Assembly: GCA_020073305.1 (NCBI GenBank) | Contig: JAIQFK010000010.1 | Coordinates: 186,001 to 250,000 of the forward strand | Source: Terriglobia bacterium | GTDB taxonomy: Bacteria > Acidobacteriota > Terriglobia > Bryobacterales > Bryobacteraceae | DNA: 64,000 nucleotides | Direction: 5' to 3' | Part shown: positions 48,554 through 57,141 of the stretch, piece after piece | How the letters are laid out: the number at the start of each line of letters is the position of its first letter | Position numbering within the stretch: position 1 is the stretch's first letter | Made by a program: the position numbers and the translations under genes | Notes under the pieces: generated by a model | What the model saw: only the letters and a program-made list of their open reading frames with translations | What the model was told of the DNA's origin: nothing | Databases searched by the model: none

Positions 48554-50035
48554 GTGGTTCCCAAACCTCATCTCGACCCTCAGTCGGAGGTGCCGCTCTA
48601 TCAGCAGTTGTGCAGGCATTTCACGGGACTTATCCAGTCCGGTTCTTTGAGGCGAGGAGAACGGCTGCCGCCAACTCGGGAATTGGCTGGCCTGCTTGGC
48701 CTGAACCGAACCACTGTGTCGGCCGCCTATGAGTTGCTGGAATCAGAAGGGCTGATCACCGGACAGGTGGGCCGCGGGAGTTTCGTGACCGGTGGCGATC
48801 CGGGAGACGGCGCAGGGCTGAACTGGAATGCGATTTTGGAGGCCAGTCACGTCACTTCGATCCAACCGGCTTGGAAGGCCGGCGCCGACGCCATCAGCTT
48901 TGCCGTTTCGCGACCGTCCGAAGAACTGTTCCCGGTGGATGATTTTCGCGCGAGCTGTGAAGAAGTGATGGCCGGTCCGGATTTTGCGTCCGTGCTGCAG
49001 CTTGGTTCGCCGGGCGGGTATGAGCCGCTGCGCCAGTATCTGATCGAGGAATCGCGGCAGGAGGGCGTGCTGCGGCCGAGTGACGATCTGATGATCACTA
49101 CCGGATGCCAGCAGGCCCTCGATCTGGTGCGGCGGGTCGTGCTGCAGCCGGGAGACAAGGTTCTGGTCGAGGAGCCCGTTTATCCGGGTCTGAAGAATCT
49201 GTTCCTGGAGTCCGGCGCCGATCTCACGGGAATTCCTGTCCAGACGAACGGCATGGACGCCGCCCAGCTTGAACGGGCGCTGGCCAAAGCCCGCTACAAA
49301 GCGCTTGTGATAACGCCCAACTTCCAGAACCCGACCGGCGCCACCGTGAGCCGCGCGGGCCGCGAGTCGATTCTGCGCCTCACGCACAACGCAGGTGCGG
49401 TGCTGATCGAAAACGATATCTACGGCGAGTTGCGGTACGAGGGCGAGTCGCTGCCGACCCTCAAGCAGATGGATCCAACGGGCGACAGCATTCTACTGCG
49501 GAGCTTTTCCAAGATTTCGTTCCCGGGCTTGCGCGTGGGTTGGGTCATGGGGCCGCGCGCTCTCATTGGGCGCATGATGGAAGCCAAACAACTGTCCGAC
49601 CTGCACAGCGATCAGCTCTCACAGGCTACGCTGCTCCACTTCGCGCTCTCGGGCCGTTTGCGCGCTCATCACGCGCATATTTTGCAGGCCGGTGGGGAGC
49701 GCTTGAAAGCCGCCGTCGCGGCGTGTGAGCGTTACTTGCCCGGTGGGACGCGGTTCACTCGCCCGCAAGGGGGTATGAATCTGTGGGTGCGTCTGCCCGA
49801 GCCTCTCGACACCAGCGAGCTACTGGGGCGGGCTCATCACGAGGGCGTCGGCTACTTGCCGGGAAAGTACTTCGCCGTAAACCGGCCGGAGCCGGGCTCC
49901 CTGCGGCTGAGCTTCGCGGGCGTCGATCCGGTGCGCATCGAAAAAGGCATCAAAATTCTGGGAGAGATTTTTTCAACTGAGCTGGAACGGCAGATTGCTT
50001 CCCGTGAGCGGGAACCCGCGCCGGCGATGGTTTGA
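48554..50035 (+). CDS. pdxR: PdxR-like MocR regulator of pyridoxal phosphate synthesis
   Basis: A 493-residue MocR regulator: GntR winged helix at the N-terminus ('EVPLYQQLCRHFTGLIQSG', 'TRELAGLLGLNRTTVSAAYE') and an aminotransferase-like domain with the PLP Lys in 'RSFSKISFPGLRVGWVMG' and 'ITPNFQNPTGATVSR'. The gene lies 14 bp upstream of pdxS in the same orientation, and MocR regulators next to pdxS/pdxT are generally PdxR, which switches PLP synthase expression by PLP level. In most bacteria pdxR is divergent; here it is in the operon and would autoregulate. GTG at 48554 is the preferred start, given the promoter ending at 48544. Confidence 0.85.
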   Translation: MVPKPHLDPQSEVPLYQQLCRHFTGLIQSGSLRRGERLPPTRELAGLLGLNRTTVSAAYELLESEGLITGQVGRGSFVTGGDPGDGAGLNWNAILEASHVTSIQPAWKAGADAISFAVSRPSEELFPVDDFRASCEEVMAGPDFASVLQLGSPGGYEPLRQYLIEESRQEGVLRPSDDLMITTGCQQALDLVRRVVLQPGDKVLVEEPVYPGLKNLFLESGADLTGIPVQTNGMDAAQLERALAKARYKALVITPNFQNPTGATVSRAGRESILRLTHNAGAVLIENDIYGELRYEGESLPTLKQMDPTGDSILLRSFSKISFPGLRVGWVMGPRALIGRMMEAKQLSDLHSDQLSQATLLHFALSGRLRAHHAHILQAGGERLKAAVAACERYLPGGTRFTRPQGGMNLWVRLPEPLDTSELLGRAHHEGVGYLPGKYFAVNRPEPGSLRLSFAGVDPVRIEKGIKILGEIFSTELERQIASREREPAPAMV

Positions 50036-50049
50036 GATAAAGGAGAGAT

Positions 50050-50934
50050 ATGTATCTTGACGACACGTTTCGCGTAAAAGTTGGACTGGCGGAGATGCTC
50101 AAGGGCGGCGTCATCATGGACGTGACAAATGCGGAGCAGGCACTGATCGCCGAGAAGGCGGGAGCGACAGCCGTGATGGCGCTCGAACGCGTCCCCGCCG
50201 ATATCCGGAAGGAAGGCGGCGTGGCCCGCATGGCGCCTATCAGCAAGATCCGCGAGATCATGCACACCGTCAGCATTCCCGTAATGGCCAAAGCCCGGAT
50301 CGGCCATTTCATGGAGGCGCGCATTCTGGAAGCGCTTGGCGTCGATTATGTCGATGAGAGCGAAGTGCTCACGCCAGCCGATGAAGAACATCATATCGAC
50401 AAGCGCGCGTTCAAAGTTCCGTTTGTGTGCGGTGCACGGAATCTGGGTGAGGCCTTGCGGCGGATCGCCGAAGGCGCAGCCATGATTCGCACCAAAGGGG
50501 AAGCGGGCTCGGGCAACATCGTCGAGGCGGTGCGGCACATGCGCACCATCCAGAAGGAGATGAAGCAGCTCACCGTGCTGGGCAAGGAGGAACTGGTGGC
50601 GGAGTCCAAGAAACTACAGGCTCCGCTGGAGCTGGTGGAGCACGTGGCGCAAACCGGCAAGTTGCCCGTACCTAATTTCTCAGCGGGAGGCATCGCCACG
50701 CCGGCGGATGCCGCGCTGGTGATGCAACTGGGCGCCGAGGCGGTGTTCGTGGGTTCGGGGATCTTCAAGTCCGACGATCCGGAGGCGCGGGCGCGCGCCA
50801 TCGTGAAGGCAGCGACTTACTTCAACGATCCGCAGAAGCTGCTCGAAGCCAGCGAAGAACTGGGAATCGGCATGCACGGCATCGACATATCGAAACTGCA
50901 GGAATCGGAGTTGCTGCAGACGCGAGGCTGGTAG
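50050..50934 (+). CDS. pdxS: Pyridoxal 5'-phosphate synthase subunit PdxS
   Basis: A 294-residue TIM-barrel subunit that makes PLP from ribose 5-phosphate, glyceraldehyde 3-phosphate and ammonia supplied by PdxT. Strongly conserved: '[20 protein letters not shown]' near the N-terminus, '[20 protein letters not shown]' with the Schiff-base Lys, and '[15 protein letters not shown]'. Preceded by a GGAGAG site. It is followed by pdxT without a gap (stop at 50934, ATG at 50935), ensuring 1:1 supply. Length and sequence are typical; this is one of the most certain assignments. Confidence 0.98.
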   Translation: MYLDDTFRVKVGLAEMLKGGVIMDVTNAEQALIAEKAGATAVMALERVPADIRKEGGVARMAPISKIREIMHTVSIPVMAKARIGHFMEARILEALGVDYVDESEVLTPADEEHHIDKRAFKVPFVCGARNLGEALRRIAEGAAMIRTKGEAGSGNIVEAVRHMRTIQKEMKQLTVLGKEELVAESKKLQAPLELVEHVAQTGKLPVPNFSAGGIATPADAALVMQLGAEAVFVGSGIFKSDDPEARARAIVKAATYFNDPQKLLEASEELGIGMHGIDISKLQESELLQTRGW

Positions 50935-51513
50935 ATGAAGAAGGTCGGTGTGCTGGCTCTGCAGGGCGATTTCGAAGCCCACAGCCGGGCGCTGGCTCGC
51001 GCGGGCGCTGAACCTGTCCTGGCCCGCGCCACCTCCGACCTGGACCGGCTCGACGGGCTGGTCATCCCCGGCGGCGAGAGCACCACCATGCTGAAGCTGA
51101 TGAATGCTGAGGGCATGGTCCAGCCTCTGGTCGTGTTCGGCCAGAAACGCCCGATTTTCGGGACTTGTGCCGGTGCGATCCTGTTGGCCTCGGAGGTGAC
51201 CCATCCGGCCCAACAGAGCCTCGGACTCATGGATCTGACGGTGGAGCGCAACGCCTACGGCCGCCAGATCGATAGCCGGGTGGCGCACGTGACGCCGGAA
51301 CCCGATTTTGCGCAACGCACGCAGCCTGGCGATCTCGAAGCGGTTTTTATTCGCGCACCGATCATCCGCCGCGTTGGAGCCAACGCCAAAGTGCTTGTGG
51401 CGTATCAGGGCGACCCCGTCCTGGTGGAACAGGGTCGCCATCTGGTGGCCACGTTTCATCCGGAACTCAGCTCCGATTCCCGGGTACACGAGCTTTTTGT
51501 TTCCAAACTGTGA
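50935..51513 (+). CDS. pdxT: Pyridoxal 5'-phosphate synthase glutaminase PdxT
   Basis: A 192-residue class I glutaminase that channels ammonia to PdxS. Catalytic Cys is in 'FGTCAGAILLASEVTH', and the His-Glu pair is in 'VATFHPELSSDSRVH'. The N-terminus 'VGVLALQGDFEAHSRAL' and 'GLVIPGGESTTMLKLM' are typical. Overlaps the next gene by GTGA, implying translational coupling to the arsenate-reductase-like gene, a slightly unusual arrangement. Confidence 0.97.
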   Translation: MKKVGVLALQGDFEAHSRALARAGAEPVLARATSDLDRLDGLVIPGGESTTMLKLMNAEGMVQPLVVFGQKRPIFGTCAGAILLASEVTHPAQQSLGLMDLTVERNAYGRQIDSRVAHVTPEPDFAQRTQPGDLEAVFIRAPIIRRVGANAKVLVAYQGDPVLVEQGRHLVATFHPELSSDSRVHELFVSKL

Positions 51514-51929
51514 AACCGCAAAAACGCAAGAGAGTGCTGTTCGTCTGTGTGGGAAACTGCTGCCGCAGCCAGATGGCGGAGGGCTTCGCCACTCACCACG
51601 GCAGCGATGTCCTGACGGCGGAGAGCGCCGGGCTGGCGCCGGCCGGGGTCGTGGTGGATCAGACGGTCCGGTCGATGTCAGGAAAGAACATCGATATTTC
51701 CAGCCATTACTCCAAAGCCTTCCGGATCGATGAGGCAAACGATTTCGATCTCGTCGTGAACATGAGCGGCTACGACCTTCCGCAGGGTATTGGCGTCCCG
51801 GTGGTCGAGTGGGACGTTCCGGATCCCATCGGCGAGTCCGATGAAGTCTACGTCACGGTTCGGGACCAGATCGAAACGTTGGTGATGCAACTTGTTGCGG
51901 AGCTGCGGCGCAGGGCGCCCAAGGCCTGA
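51510..51929 (+). CDS. Low-molecular-weight phosphatase/arsenate reductase (ArsC-like)
   Basis: A 139-residue protein of the LMW-PTP fold. The P-loop is 'VLFVCVGNCCRSQMAEG' (CxxxxxR with two extra Cys), and the general-acid region is 'WDVPDPIGESDEVY'. The GNC-C-RS sequence and the presence of two Cys near the active site resemble thioredoxin-coupled arsenate reductases. The GTG at 51510 overlaps the pdxT stop (GTGA). Sitting behind pdxST may reflect simple operon drift, or a role in PLP-related phosphate chemistry. Confidence 0.85.
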   Translation: MKPQKRKRVLFVCVGNCCRSQMAEGFATHHGSDVLTAESAGLAPAGVVVDQTVRSMSGKNIDISSHYSKAFRIDEANDFDLVVNMSGYDLPQGIGVPVVEWDVPDPIGESDEVYVTVRDQIETLVMQLVAELRRRAPKA

Positions 51930-52058
51930 AATCGACCGCTTTCGCCATAAGTCAGGTTGCCGAACCAGGTTTATGAGGGGCCCCCTTGCGCGTGGGTGTC
52001 TGTTTTCGTAATAATCGTGTTACACGGTGATTATTTTCAGGAAACGGGAGTCCTCCTA

Positions 52059-52418
52059 GTGCCGGCTGCAGCGAGGAAGTGTGCCTTGGTTTGCGCTCTG
52101 AGTGCCTGTTTGGACAATTCGCAAAAGCGCGCAACGAGGCGCTTTTTGCGGGGCTTGGCTACCGACGAGATGCAATACATCGCCGAGTTCTTAGGAGCGT
52201 GCATTCTCGAAACCGGCGGGCGATGCCGAGGCAGCCGGGCGCAACTGGCGGAAGCCATCAAGCAGTTTGAGCACAGCCGGCGCAGCGCCATGACGCCCGA
52301 GTCCCATTGCGTGGGTTCCCGGCAGGATCAAGAGCACAAGATGATCCTCCTGCTCGAGTATCTGTGCCGTTCCGGTACGGTTCAGCAGCCCATGAGCGTC
52401 GCTGCCGGGCAAGGATAG
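52059..52418 (+). CDS. Small conserved hypothetical protein
   Basis: A 119-residue protein with a helical core 'SQKRATRRFLRGLATDEMQY' and 'IAEFLGACILE'. The surrounding sequence is low in conserved features, and the C-terminus is Gln/Lys-rich. GTG at 52059 is preferred because GGGAG lies about 8 bp upstream; the open frame extends to 51957. The helical core reminds me of short acidobacterial proteins without known role. It lies between the arsC-like gene and tRNA-Gln and appears monocistronic. Confidence 0.55.
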   Translation: MPAAARKCALVCALSACLDNSQKRATRRFLRGLATDEMQYIAEFLGACILETGGRCRGSRAQLAEAIKQFEHSRRSAMTPESHCVGSRQDQEHKMILLLEYLCRSGTVQQPMSVAAGQG

Positions 52419-52489
52419 GCCGACAACCCGTGTTTCCATCGCCGCGCCATGGCGGCAGCTCCTTAAGCCAATGTTAAAATAGAGCTTCC

Positions 52490-52563
52490 TGGGAGGTCGT
52501 CTAATGGTAAGACTGCAGACTCTGGATCTGCGTATCGGGGTTCGAGTCCCTGCCTCCCAGCCA
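52490..52563 (+). tRNA. tRNA-Gln (CTG anticodon)
   Basis: The 74-nt sequence folds as a cloverleaf: acceptor arm TGGGAGG pairs with CCTCCCA, the anticodon stem GCAGA/TCTGC encloses the loop CTCTGGA with anticodon CTG, and the T-arm GGGGTTCGAGTCCC is typical (stem plus TTCGAGT loop). An encoded CCA follows the discriminator G. It reads CAG codons. No second tRNA flanks it. A TTAAAAT element 10-20 nt upstream could be its -10 box. Confidence 0.96.
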
Positions 52564-52627
52564 ATCCGGCCTGAGGCCTGACGCTCAGCCGCTCTCAAGA
52601 GCCCCTCGATCTTCAAAGAACTCAGCC

Positions 52628-54556
52628 TCACCTCACGTTGACCGTGACGGCATTCGCAGTTTGGCCATCCACGGTGAGCACGATGTTCCCTTCGCCACTT
52701 CCGCGAAGGGTCAGAGGCAAGGCCAGGTTCACCTGATCCAGTCCCTCGAAACTCGGCTGAGGTCCCGCGTACTGGACGGGCACGCTGATGCCGTTGATGG
52801 TCACTCTAACGTTTGAAAGCGAGCTTCGATTCCGGATTCCGGTGCCGTATAACGTCAAGAAAACGGGCGTGTCCACGCCCAGATCGATGGGCGTCGAAAC
52901 GCAGACAGACGCGCTACATTGAAAAACCGGCACGGGGGATTGGAAGTGAGAGTCCGACGCCTGCACGCGGATCGCTGTGGCCGCCGCTACTCCTTTCCCG
53001 TCGCTATTCATGCTGAACAGAGTGGGAGCCACGGCGGCGACCGTACCCGTCGTGGTCAAGGGCGTGGAACCGGAGTTTGAAATCGCATATGTGGCCACGT
53101 CGGCGGAGGTGCCTTGGGGGACGACGAAATTAATCTGCGACGGCGACACGTACATGAGCGGTGCGATGCGTGGCGTCCCGACGGAATCCGTCACCGTGAG
53201 GGTGACACCACCCAACGACAGCGGCGGCGGTTGTGTGCCCGCCTGTTGGGGTGTGTCCGCGAGGTTCGATCCATAAATCGAAGCGATCGATTCCGGAGTC
53301 ACGGCCGGGTTCGGCGCCGCCGCGGACTGCACGGCGAGCTGCGAGGCGACTCCGTAGTAGCGAGCCATCCAGTACGGCAGAATATAGTCGATCCCCGCCG
53401 TTTCGATGAACCCGTCCCCGCCGCCCGCAAGCTGGAAAGGGTTCTCCTGCCACAAAAAATCGTCCGGTGGCCGCAGCGCGACTGGAACCGGCTGACATGC
53501 CTGGGTTCCGCAAACGGGAACGACGCCGTTCAGGTTTACCCCGATATCCCGTCGCGGCCTCTGCAACCACTCGTTTAGGAGCGCCATGGTTTCGGCATCG
53601 CGGGCCGGATTTGCTCCGTTCAAACCGCGATCGATGATGTCGAAGAACGCATTCTCATGTCCGGTGGTGTGATTACGCAAAACATCGTACGCTTCCCGGT
53701 AAATCGTAATTGCGGAACTGCTCTCGAGCCGGATGAGATTGTAGGCGGAGATATAGTCCAGATTGAATTTGAAGTACGACCCGTCGCTCGCCACGTCCAC
53801 ACCAACAGGAGCGAGCAGCGCTACGGCAAGCAAGATACGCTGTATGTCGTATGCTGTCGAAAACGCGCCAGCATTGACGTGCCGCCCGACCTGTAAGAAC
53901 GTCAGGATTTCGTCGGGGCGAACCAGGAAAGTTGTGCTGACAGCGCCGTCCGGCATGACCACGGACCATCCCTTGGTCTTAAGGAACTCAATCAAGCGGG
54001 TGGCCAGTTGGCTGATCGAGTCTCGCACACCAGGATCGTTCACCAGATCGTAGGCGACGCCCAACCCAAAGACGACGCCCGCGTACGCATCGCGTGATGT
54101 ATTGCCGACCCAGAAATAACCAGCCGAGCTATTTGTGTAGATCCCGTTTGCTGCTTCCTCGCTCCGAATGCCGGCTGCATAAGGCGAGCTCAATGGGACC
54201 AGACAGCGGGCCAGCAGGTTGGTGCCAGTCACGTCGGCCAGCGACTTAATCCCCGCAATCGCCTTTTTGACATTGTTCAGTGCATCCGGCGACTGCGTAA
54301 CGTTGTACCGAAACGACTCAGCGGCGAGATAGTGTCCCGTCCAGATGGCCGAGTCGCCGCAACGCGTGTATCCCACGATTTGATGGCTGGCTGGCGCAGC
54401 AAAGATCGGATTCAGGATCGTTCCGAACGGCAAATGCAGGGCCTGAATGTTGGCAGAAATGGCGAGCGCGTCGGCCTCGGTGGCGTTCGCCCGAGCGCCC
54501 GACAGGAGCACCAAGGCACACCATCCAACAGCTAAGGTTAGTATTTTCCGATGCAC
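52628..54556 (-). CDS. Large exported protein with C-terminal TIGR03437-type domain
   Basis: A 642-residue secreted protein. Signal peptide 'ILTLAVGWCALVLLSGARA' is followed by a helical N-terminal domain of about 400 residues with no recognised fold ('ESFRYNVTQSPDALNNVKKA'). The C-terminus, about residues 410-640, is a beta-sandwich pair: 'AVTPESIASIYGSNLADTP' opens a TIGR03437 unit, a family first described in Solibacter, continuing with 'APLMYVSPSQINFVVPQG' and 'RVTINGISVPVQYAGPQPSF'. It is a good marker for Bryobacterales. Substrate unknown; the helical domain could be an alpha/alpha-barrel enzyme module. Confidence 0.85.
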   Translation of the reverse strand: MHRKILTLAVGWCALVLLSGARANATEADALAISANIQALHLPFGTILNPIFAAPASHQIVGYTRCGDSAIWTGHYLAAESFRYNVTQSPDALNNVKKAIAGIKSLADVTGTNLLARCLVPLSSPYAAGIRSEEAANGIYTNSSAGYFWVGNTSRDAYAGVVFGLGVAYDLVNDPGVRDSISQLATRLIEFLKTKGWSVVMPDGAVSTTFLVRPDEILTFLQVGRHVNAGAFSTAYDIQRILLAVALLAPVGVDVASDGSYFKFNLDYISAYNLIRLESSSAITIYREAYDVLRNHTTGHENAFFDIIDRGLNGANPARDAETMALLNEWLQRPRRDIGVNLNGVVPVCGTQACQPVPVALRPPDDFLWQENPFQLAGGGDGFIETAGIDYILPYWMARYYGVASQLAVQSAAAPNPAVTPESIASIYGSNLADTPQQAGTQPPPLSLGGVTLTVTDSVGTPRIAPLMYVSPSQINFVVPQGTSADVATYAISNSGSTPLTTTGTVAAVAPTLFSMNSDGKGVAAATAIRVQASDSHFQSPVPVFQCSASVCVSTPIDLGVDTPVFLTLYGTGIRNRSSLSNVRVTINGISVPVQYAGPQPSFEGLDQVNLALPLTLRGSGEGNIVLTVDGQTANAVTVNVR

Positions 54557-54661
54557 GGCTCCGCTCAGGCCTGATTGCGCTGGGCCAACAGTCTTACGAT
54601 GCGCGAAGGCGTCGCAACGTTTCGGATCCCCCCATCATCGCGGGAATTCACCAGCCTGGCG

Positions 54662-55279
54662 CTACCGGTTCTCAAAGAAAAGAAAATACTGATAAGGAAG
54701 TACGTTCAGCCGCTTGCTCAGCGCGAAACCTGCTTTTTGAAGCTCTGTGATCACGTCATCGTCGGACAGTTTCATAGAGACGGGCGGCCCCACGGGTAAT
54801 TCCTTCTTGAAGAAGTCGACGACGACGATACGGCCTCCGGGCTTCAGCGCCTGAGCCAGCTTCGCGTAATACGCGGGCCGGTTCTCAATGTGGTGCAGCA
54901 CATCGCAGAAGAAAACAGTATCGATGGAGTGCTGCGGCAGATGCGGGTCATCCGGCGCGGCAAGAACCGTTTCCAGGTTCGCGGGTGCTTTGGCGTGCGC
55001 GATAGCCAGAAGCTTTTCATCGATGTCCACGGCATAAACCTTGCCGGCGTGCTGGGCGAACCGGCGCGCGAAATACCCGGTGCCGGCTCCAATATCCGCC
55101 ACAATCTCTGACGGTTTGAGTTCGAGTGCCATGACGACTTCGTGCGGCTTCTGCCACTCATCACGCGAGGGGTCTTCGAGCACCCGGGCGTACTCTTCCG
55201 AGGATGGCGGGTGATGCTGGTGCACGACCTGGCCCAGTGCCCCGAAGGTGAGAAGGAGCAAACAGGTGTAACACTTCAT
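54662..55279 (-). CDS. Class I methyltransferase with signal peptide
   Basis: A 205-residue protein with signal sequence 'MKCYTCLLLLTFGALGQ' before the methyltransferase core: motif I 'IVADIGAGTGYFARRFAQH', acidic 'YAVDIDEKLL', 'DTVFFCDVLHHIENRPAYY' and 'LKPGGRIVVVDFF'. SAM is normally absent from the periplasm, so an exported methyltransferase is puzzling; either the leader serves as a membrane anchor with the domain inside, or a special substrate is involved. Related exported methyltransferases occur in Acidobacteriota. Monocistronic. Confidence 0.85.
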   Translation of the reverse strand: MKCYTCLLLLTFGALGQVVHQHHPPSSEEYARVLEDPSRDEWQKPHEVVMALELKPSEIVADIGAGTGYFARRFAQHAGKVYAVDIDEKLLAIAHAKAPANLETVLAAPDDPHLPQHSIDTVFFCDVLHHIENRPAYYAKLAQALKPGGRIVVVDFFKKELPVGPPVSMKLSDDDVITELQKAGFALSKRLNVLPYQYFLFFENR

Positions 55280-55417
55280 GGGATCGCTCAGTTTTCCGAA
55301 TCACCATGGTACCTTGAGCTTCGCGTGCTCAGTGAAAGACCCTCGAAGTATGGGGGGCGTCTCCTTCACTGGCTGCGCCTCGTCTGCGAAATCGCGTGGA
55401 GAGACTCGGCCAGTAAA

Positions 55418-56851
55418 TCAGCGGCGCCCGCCCCCGCCATGGGATCCGCCGCCACCACCACCGTGGAAGGAACCGCCGCCTCCGCCGCCACTGCTATGGA
55501 AGGAGCCACCGCCACCGTGATAGCTGCCGCTGCTGTAAGAACCTTTGCCGCTATACGACGGACTCGACCGGTATCCGCCGCCACCGCTATAGCTGGGGCT
55601 GGAGCGATAGCTCGGCATAGAGCGAGCGCCGCCGTAGCTGCCATAACCACCGCCGTAGGACGGCCGATAGCCTGGCATCGTGCGGCTTGCGCCGTAGGAG
55701 CCGCCGTTACCGCCGTAGGATGGCGTTGCCCGTTGGGACATAGGAGCGCTGCGCTGTGCCCCTGGAGCCGCGCCGAAACGGCGCCAGCCGCCGGACTGCG
55801 CGCTATTTGGGCTCGCCCCGCCAACTCGAGCATTGGCGCCCGTATTTCCCCGGTACCCAAAGCTACTACCCGGATTCATCCGGCTGAGCGAAGGTTGCCG
55901 TGGGGTCGAATATCGTTGTCCCCCACGCGCAAAAGCTGCGCCGGAGCCCCCTTGGAACCGGCTGGATAGCCGACCGTTGGAGTAAGGAACTCCCAGCCGA
56001 TGCACGGGATTGTGCGCCCAGAGCCCCCCGCCTCGAAATCCCCCGCCTCCGTAGAAGCCTCGGTAACCATAGTGATGGAAAAAGAAGGGATTCATAAAGA
56101 GGGAGCAGCCGAACCAATTCGGCCACCATCCCCAGCCGCCCCATCCCAGGCCGCCGAAGAAGCCTCCGATATAAATCCCAGGGCCGAATCCAAATCCGAA
56201 ACCGAAGTCCGGGTAATAAAGCGGCGGATAATAACCGTACGCGGGCGGCCCCCAGATGTATTCGGGATTGTAGGCCGGCACATAGACCACCTCAGGGTTG
56301 GCCGGTTGAATGACTATGACGGTGCGTTCCCCTTGCGTCTGGGTCGTGACCGTTTCCTGAGGGGTGGAACTCAGTTTGCCCGCCGCCCTGGCTTGGGCTC
56401 GCATATTCTGAACGGCGTTCATTACGTCAGCCTGTTGCGCAAGGAAAGCGTTCCCAAGATCGGTCGTCCAACGGATGTCTGAATTCAGACGGTTCAGCAC
56501 ATCCGGAAAAACCACCAGCGCCTGGATACTGGCATCCCAATTCTGCTGGCGCGCGGCGTCCACCAGTTGGGGACCCTGGAGATTGCGATTCTGCTGCAGC
56601 CACTGCGCGGCTTCCACGACCTCGAGCGGATAAGTGGCAGCTACCAATACCTGGCTGAGTAAGCGATCGGGATAGAGCGCAATGGGCGCGACCAGAGTAT
56701 TCAACTGATCCGGGGAAAGGGGCTGCGCGGGAGGCGGAGCTTGGACCGGGGGCGCGGGTTCTTGCGCGAACAGGGGTACGCCGGCCGGGAGCAGAAGCAG
56801 TACACAAACGATGCTGAGCGCCTGTCGAAGAACCAACCTCGTAATCGCCAT
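55418..56851 (-). CDS. DUF3300 protein with long Gly/Ser/Tyr-rich tail
   Basis: A 477-residue exported protein. Signal peptide 'QALSIVCVLLLLPAGVPLFA', then the DUF3300 domain: 'LVAPIALYPDRLLSQVLVAA', 'AAQWLQQNRNLQGPQLVDAA' and 'PEVVYVPAYNPEYIWGPPAY'. The C-terminal half is low complexity, with YGGxxG and SxSYxGGGG repeats ending in poly-Gly. DUF3300 proteins are thought to be envelope-associated, function unknown. The ATG at 56851 follows a GGAGGTGG ribosome-binding site; the frame upstream to 56998 is rejected. The Gly-rich tail could mediate self-assembly or surface binding. Confidence 0.88.
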   Translation of the reverse strand: MAITRLVLRQALSIVCVLLLLPAGVPLFAQEPAPPVQAPPPAQPLSPDQLNTLVAPIALYPDRLLSQVLVAATYPLEVVEAAQWLQQNRNLQGPQLVDAARQQNWDASIQALVVFPDVLNRLNSDIRWTTDLGNAFLAQQADVMNAVQNMRAQARAAGKLSSTPQETVTTQTQGERTVIVIQPANPEVVYVPAYNPEYIWGPPAYGYYPPLYYPDFGFGFGFGPGIYIGGFFGGLGWGGWGWWPNWFGCSLFMNPFFFHHYGYRGFYGGGGFRGGGLWAHNPVHRLGVPYSNGRLSSRFQGGSGAAFARGGQRYSTPRQPSLSRMNPGSSFGYRGNTGANARVGGASPNSAQSGGWRRFGAAPGAQRSAPMSQRATPSYGGNGGSYGASRTMPGYRPSYGGGYGSYGGARSMPSYRSSPSYSGGGGYRSSPSYSGKGSYSSGSYHGGGGSFHSSGGGGGGSFHGGGGGGSHGGGGRR

Positions 56852-57141
56852 TTTTCCACCTCCACCGCACTGCCGGCTACTTAACCAGACGTATGCCACG
56901 CCACCACGGTATTCATTCTTCGTTCTGCTGTAATTTGGAAGGCACGCTCCATACCAGACTCCAACGTACTGATTCATAAGGCTGCTTTCGTGGTCCATGC
57001 CAGGCTGAATGGCCGAAAAGCACCGCTCCCTGCTCCATCGCGACCATGCCTGTACCTCGGCCGGAATCTACTGCCCGTCTCACCTTGAAACTACCCTTCT
57101 ACCGGTATGGCTGACGGCCGTTCGAATAAGACAATAGAACT
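56852..57141. other. Divergent intergenic region, no feature recognised
   Basis: A 290-bp stretch between the DUF3300 gene and the TauE gene. It contains no plausible coding frame, tRNA or recognisable promoter pair. Confidence 0.4.

Noticed and set aside
55418-55720. Possible CRISPR-like or satellite repeat
   Set aside because: The repeats are codon-phased Gly/Ser/Tyr repeats in the tail of the DUF3300 protein, not regularly spaced direct repeats with unique spacers.
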